A stretch of 64,000 bases of DNA. Origin: JACPUW01 sp049115495. Lineage in GTDB: Bacteria; Bacteroidota; Bacteroidia; CAILMK01; JACPUW01. This document shows, one piece after another, positions 36,270-45,616 of this stretch. A program made the translations under genes and the position numbers. Each line of letters begins with the position of its first letter. Position 1 is the first letter of the stretch. Location: NCBI GenBank assembly GCA_049115495.1, contig JAGDZV010000002.1, forward strand, positions 649,269 to 713,268, given 5' to 3'. The notes below the pieces were generated by a model. It saw nothing but the letters and a program-made list of their open reading frames with translations, did no database searches and was not told where the DNA came from.

Positions 36270-36860
36270 TTGACTTCAGGATTGGTTATATTCTTAAAGT
36301 ATCCTCAATTAGGTAAAGTTAAAACCAGGCTAGCCAAAAGTATTGGAGAAGAAAAAGCTTTAGAAATTTATAGATACCTGGTTCACAATACTATTTGCAA
36401 GAGTAACGGTACCCATTTTTGCGAACTTCATTTTCAAGGTCAGCTGCCAAAAGAGCATCCTTTCAGTAATTTAACCTGTAATTATCAAGTTGGTGCAAAC
36501 ATTGGCGAGCGTATGTTTAATAGTTTAGACTTAGTCTTAAAAAAGGCTGATGTTGCCCTGCTCATTGGAACAGATGTGCCTGAAATAAGTCCTGAAATAA
36601 TTGAATCGTCTTTAAAAGCCTTAGAGTCGGCCGATATTGTTTTTGGACCTTCAAAAGACGGAGGCTATTATTTGATTGGAATGAAAAAGGCACATTCCCA
36701 AATCTTTCAGCTCGAAAAATGGAGCCATTCCAAAGTACTTGATCAATCTATAGAAAAGGTTAAATCTTTGGGGCTTACTTATGCTTTAGTAAAAGAGCTT
36801 AATGATGTTGATACCTACCAAGATTTAAAAGCTTTTCCGGATTTAATGGCTTTTCTCTAA
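36270..36860 (+). CDS. TIGR04282-family glycosyltransferase/nucleotidyltransferase-like protein
   Basis: A 196-residue GT-A-like protein. It begins at a TTG directly after the upstream stop, and the first motif follows at once: LVIFLKYPQLGKVKTRLAKS. GTDVPEISPEII and FGPSKDGGYYLIG are the other family signatures. TIGR04282 proteins were named for arsenosugar biosynthesis, but most members occur without arsenic genes, as here, so that role should not be assumed. Activated-sugar chemistry is likely. Confidence 0.88.
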   Translation: MTSGLVIFLKYPQLGKVKTRLAKSIGEEKALEIYRYLVHNTICKSNGTHFCELHFQGQLPKEHPFSNLTCNYQVGANIGERMFNSLDLVLKKADVALLIGTDVPEISPEIIESSLKALESADIVFGPSKDGGYYLIGMKKAHSQIFQLEKWSHSKVLDQSIEKVKSLGLTYALVKELNDVDTYQDLKAFPDLMAFL

Positions 36861-36877
36861 AATTCGATCTTCATTTC

Positions 36878-36920
36878 AATATTCAACAATAAAGCGCAAG
36901 TGCGGTTAATGTTGAATATT
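36878..36920. repeat. Nested inverted repeat before the tricorn gene
   Basis: Perfect 10-bp arms AATATTCAAC (36878-36887) and GTTGAATATT (36911-36920) enclose a second short hairpin CGCA-AG-TGCG (36895-36904). The right arm ends 22 bp before the ATG of the tricorn protease gene. It may terminate the TIGR04282 transcript or act as an operator or leader structure for the protease. Confidence 0.6.
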
Positions 36921-36942
36921 TGCAACTTCTAAATCAGTTTAA

Positions 36943-39900
36943 ATGAAACAAGTTCTACTCGCATTTTCTTTTATTCTAACAATATGTCAAGCCTTTGCAA
37001 ATCCGTTGTGGATGAGATATCCGGCAATTTCTCCAAATGGAGAGCAAATTGTTTTCAGTTATCAAGATGACCTTTGGCTTGTAGATTCAAAGGGTGGTAA
37101 AGCAGAAGCTTTAACTCGTCATGAGGCACATGATTATAAACCAGTGTGGAGTAATGATGGAAGTAAAATTGCTTTTGCATCCAATAGATTCGGAAATTTT
37201 GATGTGTTCTTGTTAGACCTAAAATCAAGGCAGATTAGCAGGTTAACCAAATATTCTAGCAACGATTTTCCATCAGATTTTAGTAACGACGACAAACGGG
37301 TTTTGTTTAGTTCAGCACGAGTAGATCACCACAAAAATGCCCAATTTCCCTATAGAAGGCTTGGTGAGCTTTATGAGATTAGCATTGATGGAGCGCAATT
37401 GAAAATGATTAGCAGTATTGCTGCAGAATCAGCTATATATTCCAAAGATGGCTCATTTATTATTTATCAAAATGCTAAAGGCTATGAAGATGAATGGCGG
37501 AAGCATCATACATCTTCAGTAACAAGAGATATAGTTAAATACGATTTAAAATCAAAGACTTACGCGCGAGTAACTGAGTTTGAAGGAGAAGATAGAAATC
37601 CAATACCAGCTAAAGACAACAAAGGCTTTTACTTTTTAAGAGATGCTGTAACCGACAAAGACAAGCAAAGCTGTTACAACGTTTTTTACAAAAGCTTTGA
37701 TGGTAGCACTACAAAACAAATTACCGAGTTTTCTCAAAACCCTGTTCGTTTTTTAAGTATGGCTGATAATGGGCTACTGTGCTTTGGGTTTAGAGGTGAA
37801 GTTTATACAATGAATTCAAACGGTGATTTCCTTAAAGTAGAAATTGACATTGCTCCTGATTTAAAAGAGAATGATTCAAAATTTAAAATGATGAACTCGG
37901 GAGCCACTGAATACGCCGTTTCTCCAAATGGTAAAGAAATAGCCTTTGTAATACGAGGCGATGTATTTGTTACTTCAGTAGATCATAATACAACTAAAAC
38001 CATTACATCTACCCCTTGGCAAGAGAGAAGTATTAGCTTTTCACCAAATGGTAAAGCAATACTTTATGCTGCCGAAAAAGGAACAAGTTGGAGCGTTTAT
38101 CAAACTAAATTAGTAAATGAAGAAGAATCATACTTTTATAACAGTACTGTTTTAGAAGAAGAAACTGTAATTGAAACAAAAGCTGAGTGTTTTCAGCCAA
38201 AATTCTCTCCAAATGGAGAAGAAGTGGCTTTTCTTGAAGAAAGAACTACATTAAGGGTAATTAACCTTGCGAGCCAAAAAACACGAACCATATTGTCAGG
38301 TAGTTACAATTATTCTTATTCAGACGGAGATCAATGGTACGATTGGTCGCCTGATGGAAAGTGGTTTGCTGTTGACTTTAACGATCCTAATCGTTGGATG
38401 GGCGAAGTAGGCATTATTGCTTCAGATGGCAAAGGAGAGCTAATAAACTTAACGCAAAGTGGATATGGAGACGGTGGAGCATCATTTATGGCTAATGGTA
38501 ATGTGATCATTTACCAATCAGATAGATACGGAATGAGAAGCCATGGAAGCTGGGGAGCAGAGAGCGATGTTTTTGGTGTTTTCTTAAACAAAGAGTTTTA
38601 CGATAATTTTAAAAAGCCTTTGAGCGAAATTGAAGCAGAAGAAAAAACTGAGAAAAGTGACAAAGGTGATGCTAAAGAGAATAGTAAGGATAAAGAAGAA
38701 GAGTTTGAGCCTATTAAAATTGATTTTGAAGGCATTGAAGATAGAAAGGTAAGGCTGAGCTTGCATTCAGCGCGACTTGGAGGAAGCGCTTTGAGTAAAG
38801 ATGCCAGAAAACTATACTATTTGGCTCGCTATGAAAAAGGAACTGACCTTTGGGAGTATGATATAAAAAAGCGCTCCGCAAAAAGTCTTACCAAATTTGA
38901 AAGCGGAGCTTATGGTTTAAACATTTCAAAAGATGGTAAAACTGCATATGTAATGTCAGGTGGTAGGCTTCACAAAGTTGATCTAGCAAAGGGAAGTAAA
39001 AAGCCTATTACTTTTAATGCCAAGCTTACTACCGATTATACGGCCGAAAGAGCCTATTTATTTGAGCACATGTGGCGACAAGTGCAAAAGAAATTTTACG
39101 TTGAAGATCTTCATGGGGTTGACTGGGATTACTACAAAAAAGAGTATTCGAGGTTCTTACCACACATAAACAATAACCAAGACTTTGCCGAAATGATGTC
39201 AGAGCTTTTAGGAGAGTTGAATGCTTCTCATACAGGCTGTAGGTTTAGAAACAGGTGGAATCATGCAGATAATACGGCATCTCTAGGATTTTTTATTGAT
39301 TATACCCACAATGGTACAGGTGTTAAAATCGCCGAAATAATGCCTAAAAGCCCACTTCAAGTTGGTGAAGAACACATATACGCTGGTAATGTAATAACCC
39401 ATATAAATGGAGAAGCTATAGAAAGCGTGATAGATTTTCATTCAAAACTTAATCATAAAGCAGCTGAAAAAATCCAAATAACTTATCAAAATGATAAAGG
39501 CAAAACTTCAGAGAAATACGTTGTTCCAATATCGTTAGGGCAGGAGTACAGCTTATTATACAAAAGATGGGTCTCTAATTGTAGAGATAAAGCCTTGACT
39601 TTGTCAGAAGGAAAAGTGGGCTATGTACATGTGGCTGGCATGGATGATGGTAGTTTTCGTCAAGTTTATGAAGATCTTTTGGGCAAACACAGCGGCATGG
39701 AAGCTGTAATTGTAGATACAAGATTTAATGGTGGCGGATGGTTACATGACGATTTGGCTACTTTGCTAGATGGCAAGCGCTATGTAGATTTTGTACCACG
39801 TGGGCAATTCATTGGCTCTGATCCTCATGAAAAATGGAATAAGCCTTCATGTGTTTTGGCAGGAGAAGGAAACTACAGTGATGCTCACGCATTTCCTTGG

Positions 39901-40167
39901 GTTTATCAAACCTTGGGAATTGGACCTGTAATAGGAATGCCAGTGCCTGGTACTATGACTGCGGTTTGGTGGGAGAATCAAATTGATAATACTTTGGTTT
40001 TTGGTATACCCCAGGTAGGTGCCAAAGATATGGATGGTAACTATCTTGAAAACCAGGAATTACAGCCAGACATAAAGGTAAACAACGAGCCAGGTGATCT
40101 TCTTAACAATAAGGATACACAAATTGAAGAAGCAGTTTCATACCTTTTGGAACAAATAAAGAAGTAG
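36943..40167 (+). CDS. Tricorn protease homolog (S41 family)
   Basis: A 1074-residue exported protease close in length to archaeal Tricorn. After a signal peptide (FAN near residue 20) come beta-propeller repeats of the S-P-N/D-G type (AISPNGEQIVFS, SFSPNGKAILYA). A Glu/Lys-rich linker (about 565-590) follows, then a core, a PDZ domain (about 775-850) and the S41 domain. The catalytic set is conserved: Ser762-His763 in NASHTG, nucleophile Ser979-Asp980 in NYSDAHAFPW, and Glu1036 in NYLENQE. It degrades peptides, probably in the periplasm. The next gene starts 6 bp after the stop. Confidence 0.93.
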   Translation: MKQVLLAFSFILTICQAFANPLWMRYPAISPNGEQIVFSYQDDLWLVDSKGGKAEALTRHEAHDYKPVWSNDGSKIAFASNRFGNFDVFLLDLKSRQISRLTKYSSNDFPSDFSNDDKRVLFSSARVDHHKNAQFPYRRLGELYEISIDGAQLKMISSIAAESAIYSKDGSFIIYQNAKGYEDEWRKHHTSSVTRDIVKYDLKSKTYARVTEFEGEDRNPIPAKDNKGFYFLRDAVTDKDKQSCYNVFYKSFDGSTTKQITEFSQNPVRFLSMADNGLLCFGFRGEVYTMNSNGDFLKVEIDIAPDLKENDSKFKMMNSGATEYAVSPNGKEIAFVIRGDVFVTSVDHNTTKTITSTPWQERSISFSPNGKAILYAAEKGTSWSVYQTKLVNEEESYFYNSTVLEEETVIETKAECFQPKFSPNGEEVAFLEERTTLRVINLASQKTRTILSGSYNYSYSDGDQWYDWSPDGKWFAVDFNDPNRWMGEVGIIASDGKGELINLTQSGYGDGGASFMANGNVIIYQSDRYGMRSHGSWGAESDVFGVFLNKEFYDNFKKPLSEIEAEEKTEKSDKGDAKENSKDKEEEFEPIKIDFEGIEDRKVRLSLHSARLGGSALSKDARKLYYLARYEKGTDLWEYDIKKRSAKSLTKFESGAYGLNISKDGKTAYVMSGGRLHKVDLAKGSKKPITFNAKLTTDYTAERAYLFEHMWRQVQKKFYVEDLHGVDWDYYKKEYSRFLPHINNNQDFAEMMSELLGELNASHTGCRFRNRWNHADNTASLGFFIDYTHNGTGVKIAEIMPKSPLQVGEEHIYAGNVITHINGEAIESVIDFHSKLNHKAAEKIQITYQNDKGKTSEKYVVPISLGQEYSLLYKRWVSNCRDKALTLSEGKVGYVHVAGMDDGSFRQVYEDLLGKHSGMEAVIVDTRFNGGGWLHDDLATLLDGKRYVDFVPRGQFIGSDPHEKWNKPSCVLAGEGNYSDAHAFPWVYQTLGIGPVIGMPVPGTMTAVWWENQIDNTLVFGIPQVGAKDMDGNYLENQELQPDIKVNNEPGDLLNNKDTQIEEAVSYLLEQIKK

Positions 40168-40173
40168 AAAAAA

Positions 40174-40887
40174 ATGCATTCAGTATATAAATGGTTATTG
40201 TTTTCATTTACGGTCTTTTTTTTGGCATCAATTGAGCCAATTGATGAGATACTTAAGAAGCACATTAAAGCTACAGGGCACAAAAAAATTGAGAAACTTG
40301 GTTTAATAAAGCAAGAAGGTACTTTGTTATTGGGCGGTGAAATCGATATTAAGTTTATAAGTTATCATTATAATGGTTCTGTTCGTATGGAATATTATTA
40401 TTTTGATGATAAGGATCCTGCAGTTACAGTTTACACACCAGATACTGCTTGGAAAGTTCCTCCGTGGAATTTAAGTAGCATTGAGCCTTTAACTAAATAT
40501 GAACTTGAAAATGCAAAGGTTTGGGCTCAATTATCAGGAATTCTCATTAATAATAAAGTCCTTAATTATGAGCTAACCATTGATGAAAGTATGAACGAGA
40601 ATTCAGGTGAAATTGTGGTTACCGCCAATAAATCAGATATGGTAACCAAAATACATACATCTTTAAACTCAAGAAACTATTTGATCTCAAAAACAGAAAT
40701 GATTGAGTGGACCCGTGGAGCCGAGCAAAAAACGGTAACCAACTATTATGAGTACAAGAGTTTTAAAGGGCTAATGCTACCAACCAGAATTGAGAAATTT
40801 ACCAATGGTAATAAAAACGACGTTTTAAAAATTGATGAAGTAGAAGTAGGACAAAAGTTCAAGAAAAAGCTATTTGAAAAACCATAG
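40174..40887 (+). CDS. Exported LolA-like/outer-membrane lipoprotein-sorting-like protein
   Basis: This 237-residue protein has a signal or anchor helix (LLFSFTVFFLAS). The mature part resembles the LolA/LppX half-barrel: HIKATGHKKIEKLGLIKQEG, then a chain of antiparallel strands (VRMEYYYFDD, NYYEYKSFKGLMLPTRIEKF). Such proteins bind lipid or lipoprotein in the periplasm, but this one lacks clear family hallmarks. Its stop is directly followed by the ATG of the LapA-like gene. The function is inferred from fold resemblance only. Confidence 0.6.
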   Translation: MHSVYKWLLFSFTVFFLASIEPIDEILKKHIKATGHKKIEKLGLIKQEGTLLLGGEIDIKFISYHYNGSVRMEYYYFDDKDPAVTVYTPDTAWKVPPWNLSSIEPLTKYELENAKVWAQLSGILINNKVLNYELTIDESMNENSGEIVVTANKSDMVTKIHTSLNSRNYLISKTEMIEWTRGAEQKTVTNYYEYKSFKGLMLPTRIEKFTNGNKNDVLKIDEVEVGQKFKKKLFEKP

Positions 40888-41211
40888 ATGAGCGAAGAGA
40901 ATAAGAAAGGCCACGGAATGTTAAAGCTTGTGTTTATAGTTTTGGCATTAGTTATTGTTGTTTTGTTTGCTTTAGCCAATAGTGAAAATGTTGCGCTTAA
41001 CCTCGTTTTAACAGAAACAAAAGCGCCACTAACAGCTATTATGATCGTTAGTTTTCTATTGGGGCTTATTTTAGGTTTGATTTTTCTTGTGCTTTCGGTT
41101 AGAAAAAATAACAAGATTATTAAAATCAAAAACCAAGAAATATCTGAGCTTGAAAAACGTTTAGGCTTTATGAACGATAAACTTGATGAGCTTGAAGAAG
41201 GCCGTCAGTAA
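40888..41211 (+). CDS. LapA-domain (DUF1049) small membrane protein
   Basis: A 107-residue protein with two transmembrane helices (LKLVFIVLALVIVVLFALA and LTAIMIVSFLLGLILGLIFL) and a C-terminal coiled coil (IIKIKNQEISELEKRLG). NSENVALNLV between the helices is the LapA motif. LapA proteins influence lipopolysaccharide assembly. It lies directly between the LolA-like gene and the flippase gene, which fits an envelope-related run. The start ATG touches the previous stop. Confidence 0.85.
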   Translation: MSEENKKGHGMLKLVFIVLALVIVVLFALANSENVALNLVLTETKAPLTAIMIVSFLLGLILGLIFLVLSVRKNNKIIKIKNQEISELEKRLGFMNDKLDELEEGRQ

Positions 41212-41222
41212 GTAAAGGCATT

Positions 41223-42482
41223 TTGTTTAGATCAGGCTTTTTTAAAAGCGTAATTACCTTATTATCAGGAAGCGCTACAGCCCAAATAATTATGGTGCTT
41301 AGCTATTTTATAATTGCCCGTTGGTTTGGCCCTGATTTTATTGGAGAAATAAGGGTATTTGCATCAATTACATTAATTGGCGCTCTTTTGGTAAATGGCG
41401 GATATGAGTTAGCTATTATGTTGCCTTCAAGGTCAGCAGATTCTTTGCAATTGCTCAAACTTTGTTTTCGAATCCTTTTGGTTTCATTACTAATTATGGC
41501 TCCAATAGGTTTTTTTTTAAGTGGTCAAATTGCTGTGCTTTTAAAGGCTCCTGCCCTTAATTTATGGGCCAAAATACTTCCGTTTTCAATTTTTATGGAA
41601 GGCGCAATAAACCTATTACATCAATTTTTGGTACGAAACAAGAAATATAAAAACCTGTCTTTTGCCTTATTGTCTTATGCAATAGTATATGCCATAATTG
41701 CGCTGCCGGGAGTTTATACAACAACAAATATCAACTGGCTTTTTACGGCTTTAGTTATTTCGCAATTGGTAAAATTGGTGTTTTATTTTGTGAGCTTTCT
41801 AAAAGTCAAAAACAATACTGGCGGTGTACCAAAATCAAGAAAGGAGTTGGCTTCTAAGTATATAGACTATCCTTTGTTTCATTTAGGTTCGGGGGCAGCA
41901 AATATGGCTTCAAGAGAAATGGTTGTGCCCATGCTAAGTAGCTATTTTGGAGCAGGGGCTGCAGGTCTTTACAGTATGTCAATTCAGATATTGTATTTGC
42001 CTATGCGCTTTTTAACTCAGGCAGTGCCGCAAGTTTTTTATCAAAGAATTGCAAAAGCCAGAAACCTAGGTATAAAATATGTAAGGCGAGAGACCCTTAC
42101 AGCTTTAAGTTTTCTATTGTTGGTAAGTGCAATTCCTACTTTTATTTTAGCCCTTTTTGGTCCAGATTTGTTTGCATGGGCGCTGGGCGAAAAATGGCGC
42201 GCCTCTGGTGAGTTTATTAAGTGGTTAGCAGCATTTGCTGTTGTGGGCTCTGTGGTTTCTCCTTTAACATCGTTAATGAACGTAAATTTTAAGCTTAGGG
42301 CTTTTTTTATCTTTAATGTGTTGCTTTTAGTATCAAGGCTAGGAGCAATAGCCATTGGAGCAAAAATGGGAGGTGCTCAAATAGCCATAGCTTATTACGG
42401 ATTGGCAGCTTTTATTGGGGCTATAATGTTAGGTGTTTGGCTCTTTGTGCTGTCTGGAATAATTAAAATTCAAAGAAAATAG
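41223..42482 (+). CDS. Wzx-like oligosaccharide/lipid flippase (MOP superfamily)
   Basis: A 419-residue, about 12-helix membrane protein of the polysaccharide flippase class. It begins with a TTG at 41223 and the typical opening FKSVITLLSGSATAQIIMVL, and contains GPDFIGEIRVF and the interior LASKYIDYPLFHLGSGAANM. It should move a lipid-linked oligosaccharide across the inner membrane. No glycosyltransferase cluster surrounds it, so its substrate is unknown. Its TAG stop overlaps the GTG start of pnuC by 1 bp. Confidence 0.88.
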   Translation: MFRSGFFKSVITLLSGSATAQIIMVLSYFIIARWFGPDFIGEIRVFASITLIGALLVNGGYELAIMLPSRSADSLQLLKLCFRILLVSLLIMAPIGFFLSGQIAVLLKAPALNLWAKILPFSIFMEGAINLLHQFLVRNKKYKNLSFALLSYAIVYAIIALPGVYTTTNINWLFTALVISQLVKLVFYFVSFLKVKNNTGGVPKSRKELASKYIDYPLFHLGSGAANMASREMVVPMLSSYFGAGAAGLYSMSIQILYLPMRFLTQAVPQVFYQRIAKARNLGIKYVRRETLTALSFLLLVSAIPTFILALFGPDLFAWALGEKWRASGEFIKWLAAFAVVGSVVSPLTSLMNVNFKLRAFFIFNVLLLVSRLGAIAIGAKMGGAQIAIAYYGLAAFIGAIMLGVWLFVLSGIIKIQRK

Positions 42483-43057
42483 TGGAATATATTGAGCACA
42501 TTGGAACTGCCCTGTCCTTAGCTTATGTCATTCTTTTAATGATGAATAAAGTTTGGGCCTGGCCTTGTGGAATTTTGGGGTCAATTCTCATTGCAATAAT
42601 TCTGTTTATCAATGAAAAGCCACTTTATATGGAAACCGGGTCCTATATTGTTTATACCGTAATGGGTTTATATGGATGGTACCATTGGGTAGCCGATAAA
42701 GGCGAAAAAGAAGAGTCTTTAGCCATCTCTGAATGGAAGGTTTGGCATCATGTAGTAGCTATTTCATTAACCGCAATGATTGGTATTTTTATAGGAGATG
42801 TTTTAAGTGCAATAACCAATGCAAGCTCACCTTATTTCGATTCTTTAACTACAACATTTGCTATGTTGGGTACTTGGATGCAGGCAAGGAAGGTTTTGTC
42901 TAATTGGGTTTATTGGTTCTTTATCAACTTGGCATCTGTAAAACTCTATTGGAGTAATGATTTTAACTCACTGCCCTTTTTGGCCTTAATTTTTACCATT
43001 CTATCCATTTCAGGCTTTTTTCAATGGTTAAAGATTTACCGTACTCAAAATGCATGA
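42482..43057 (+). CDS. pnuC: Nicotinamide riboside transporter PnuC
   Basis: A 191-residue inner-membrane transporter importing nicotinamide riboside for NAD salvage. The family signature WAWPCGILGSI near residue 24, and the later GLYGWYHWV and VYWFFINLASV, are clear, with about seven helices. It begins with GTG inside the stop of the flippase gene and ends overlapping the BaiN-like gene by 8 bp. No NadR kinase or thiamine gene is nearby; kynureninase 1.3 kb downstream also feeds NAD synthesis in some pathways. Confidence 0.93.
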   Translation: MEYIEHIGTALSLAYVILLMMNKVWAWPCGILGSILIAIILFINEKPLYMETGSYIVYTVMGLYGWYHWVADKGEKEESLAISEWKVWHHVVAISLTAMIGIFIGDVLSAITNASSPYFDSLTTTFAMLGTWMQARKVLSNWVYWFFINLASVKLYWSNDFNSLPFLALIFTILSISGFFQWLKIYRTQNA

Positions 43058-44255
43058 TGTAATCATTATAGGAGGTGGAGCTGCAGGTTTCTTTTGCGCG
43101 GCACAAATCATTAAGCAAAAGCCAAAAGCCAAGGTGCTTATTTTAGAAAGAGCTAAAGATGTTTTGCAAAAAGTGAAAATATCTGGCGGCGGAAGATGTA
43201 ATGTAACCCATGCTTGTTGGGAGCCCAATGAATTGGTTAAAAACTATCCCCGTGGTTCAAAAGAGCTGCTTGGCCCGTTCAACAAATTCTGTACTGGCGA
43301 TATGGTGTATTGGCTTGAGCAAAACGGTGTTGAAACCAAAATTGAAGAAGACGGAAGGATGTTTCCAATTACCGATTCGTCACAAACCATAATTGATTGC
43401 TTGCTTAATACCACCGTTAAAAGAGGAGTGGAACTTAAATGCAATCAGAATGTGCACGAGTTGCGCAAATTTGGTGAATCTTGGAGCATTAAAACGAAGT
43501 CTGATTCATTTAAGTCAAAACGAATTATGTTGGCAGCGGGTAGTAGCAAATTCGTTTGGAATTTGCTAAAAGACCTTGGCCATCAGATTATAGAACCTGT
43601 TCCTTCGCTTTTTACATTCAATACAAAAGATATTAGGCTAAAGGGCTTAGCTGGTTTAAGTGTGCTTAAGGCAGAATTGTCAATTAGCCGAACAAAGCTG
43701 CAATCTCAAGGTCCTTTACTTGTAACACACTGGGGCTTAAGCGGCCCTGCCATTTTACGTTTAAGTGCCTGGGGTGCATTAGAGCTTGCCCAGTTGAATT
43801 ATAAATTTTCATTGAAGGTCAATTTCTCAGGTCTTGAAGGTTTTCAAGTTAGAGAGAAAATCGAGAATCTAAAAAAAATAGGAGAGAGAAAAACTGTTGG
43901 CAATCATCCACAATTTCAAATACCTAAAAGACTTTGGCAATCGCTTATTCCGGAGCCTATCAATTCAAAGCCATTTAAATCATTAGACCATAAAGAAATT
44001 GATCAATTGGTAAAGTTAATTTGCGAAGCAGCTTTTAAGATCAATGGCAAAAGCACTTTTAAAGATGAGTTTGTAACTGCCGGCGGAATTGAATTGAGCC
44101 AAGTAGATTTCAGAACCATGGAAAGCAAAGTATTACCTGGCATACATTTTGGCGGTGAAGTACTAAATATTGATGCCATTACAGGAGGGTTTAATTTCCA
44201 AGCAGCATGGACAACGGGTTATCTGGCTTCAAAAGGATTGATAAGTACACTTTAA
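43050..44255 (+). CDS. HI0933/BaiN-like FAD-dependent oxidoreductase
   Basis: A 401-residue flavoprotein of the HI0933-like family. The dinucleotide-binding site is VIIIGGGAAGFFCA at the N-terminus; the family motif KVKISGGGRCNVTH and the C-terminal TAGGIELSQVDFRTMESK and GEVLNIDAITGGFNFQ follow. Family members include BaiN and RdsA-like enzymes; most are uncharacterised, so the substrate is unknown. It overlaps pnuC by 8 bp and ends the five-gene run starting after the tricorn gene. Confidence 0.92.
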   Translation: MHDVIIIGGGAAGFFCAAQIIKQKPKAKVLILERAKDVLQKVKISGGGRCNVTHACWEPNELVKNYPRGSKELLGPFNKFCTGDMVYWLEQNGVETKIEEDGRMFPITDSSQTIIDCLLNTTVKRGVELKCNQNVHELRKFGESWSIKTKSDSFKSKRIMLAAGSSKFVWNLLKDLGHQIIEPVPSLFTFNTKDIRLKGLAGLSVLKAELSISRTKLQSQGPLLVTHWGLSGPAILRLSAWGALELAQLNYKFSLKVNFSGLEGFQVREKIENLKKIGERKTVGNHPQFQIPKRLWQSLIPEPINSKPFKSLDHKEIDQLVKLICEAAFKINGKSTFKDEFVTAGGIELSQVDFRTMESKVLPGIHFGGEVLNIDAITGGFNFQAAWTTGYLASKGLISTL

Positions 44256-44333
44256 GCACCTCATATTGAGTTTCAAGTTTCAACCTACTTTCCCAATTAA
44301 ATCACCACTTTTGCACTTCGCAAAACAACTGTT

Positions 44334-45614
44334 ATGACTTTTGAAAATAGCCTTGAATTTGCTCAGAAATGTGATGCTGAGGATCAATTGAAAAAGTATA
44401 GAGATGAATTCTACCTTCCAGCGTCTATGGAAACTGGTGAACAAGCACTTTATTTTACAGGAAACTCTCTAGGCTTACAGCCCAAAAAGGTCAAGGAAAA
44501 TTTAGATATAGAACTCGAAGATTGGGCAAAATATGGAGTAGAAGGACATTTTCATGGTACCAACCCTTGGTTTCACTACCATAAGTTCTTTTCTGAAAAA
44601 GCAGCAAGATTAGTTGGCGCTCAAGAGCACGAAGTTGTGATAATGAACAACCTTACGGTGAATCTTCATCTGTTAATGGCCTCATTTTACCGTCCTAACA
44701 AAGAGCGCTTTAAGTTGATGATTGAATCGGGGGCATTTCCTTCAGATCAATATGCAGCGGCTAGTCAGGCACGTTTTCATGGTTTGGTACCAGATGATGC
44801 TGTAATTGAATTGAAACCAAGAGATGGAGAGCATACACTAAGAACAGAAGATATATTGGCCGCCATTGACGAACATGGTTCTGAATTGGCCTTAGTAATG
44901 TTGCCGGGTGTTCAATATTATACCGGACAAGCTTTTGAAATGGAAGCCATTACCAAAAAAGGTCATGAAGTTGGAGCTTTTGTAGGTTGGGATTTAGCAC
45001 ATGCTGCTGGTAATCTAAAACTTCAATTGCACGATTGGAATGTTGATTTTGCTGCTTGGTGTACTTACAAATATTTAAATTCAGGTCCTGGATCTGTTTC
45101 AGGTGCCTTTGTGCATGATAAGCATTCAGAAAAAGCAGATATTCCACGTTTTGAAGGTTGGTGGGGACATAGCGAAGAAGAGCGCTTTAAAATGGAAAAA
45201 GGCTTTGTGCCAATGCCTGGTGCTCAAGCTTGGCAATTGAGTAATGCACCTGTTTTTAATATGGCTATTCACAAAGCATCTTTAGAAATGTTTGATGAAG
45301 TTGGCATGGATGCCCTAAGAGCAAAAAGCGATAAGCTTACGGCCTATCTTGAGTATCTGCTAAATCAAATAGAAAGTGAAGATGGTAAAAAGGTATTTGA
45401 GATAATAACCCCTTCTGATCCAAAACATCGCGGAGCGCAGCTATCAATACTTAGTTTAGATGCCGGCAAAGAGCTTTTTGATTACGTTACCAAGAGAGGA
45501 GTAATTGCCGATTGGCGAAACCCAAATGTAATTAGAGTAGCGCCGGTTCCTATGTATAATTCTTTTGAAGATGTTTACCGTTTCGCTAAAGTGCTATCAG
45601 AATATAAGTCATAG
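44334..45614 (+). CDS. kynU: Kynureninase
   Basis: This PLP enzyme of 426 residues cleaves kynurenine to anthranilate, or 3-hydroxykynurenine to 3-hydroxyanthranilate. The PLP lysine is Lys246 in AAWCTYKYLNSGPG, preceded by GWDLAHAAGN, which holds the cofactor aspartate. FYLPASMETGEQALYFTGNS is the usual N-terminal signature. Length and motifs are those of the family. The other kynurenine-pathway genes (dioxygenase, formamidase, monooxygenase) are not in the window. The next gene, DinB-like, starts 2 bp after its stop. Confidence 0.96.
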   Translation: MTFENSLEFAQKCDAEDQLKKYRDEFYLPASMETGEQALYFTGNSLGLQPKKVKENLDIELEDWAKYGVEGHFHGTNPWFHYHKFFSEKAARLVGAQEHEVVIMNNLTVNLHLLMASFYRPNKERFKLMIESGAFPSDQYAAASQARFHGLVPDDAVIELKPRDGEHTLRTEDILAAIDEHGSELALVMLPGVQYYTGQAFEMEAITKKGHEVGAFVGWDLAHAAGNLKLQLHDWNVDFAAWCTYKYLNSGPGSVSGAFVHDKHSEKADIPRFEGWWGHSEEERFKMEKGFVPMPGAQAWQLSNAPVFNMAIHKASLEMFDEVGMDALRAKSDKLTAYLEYLLNQIESEDGKKVFEIITPSDPKHRGAQLSILSLDAGKELFDYVTKRGVIADWRNPNVIRVAPVPMYNSFEDVYRFAKVLSEYKS

Positions 45615-45616
45615 CT

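Noticed and set aside
36270..36860. Arsenosugar biosynthesis role for the TIGR04282 protein
   Set aside because: No arsenic methylation or radical SAM genes are near; the family name alone does not support the role.
40746..41129. 127-codon frame antisense to the LolA-like and LapA genes
   Set aside because: It spans the junction of two convincing plus-strand genes and has no motif.
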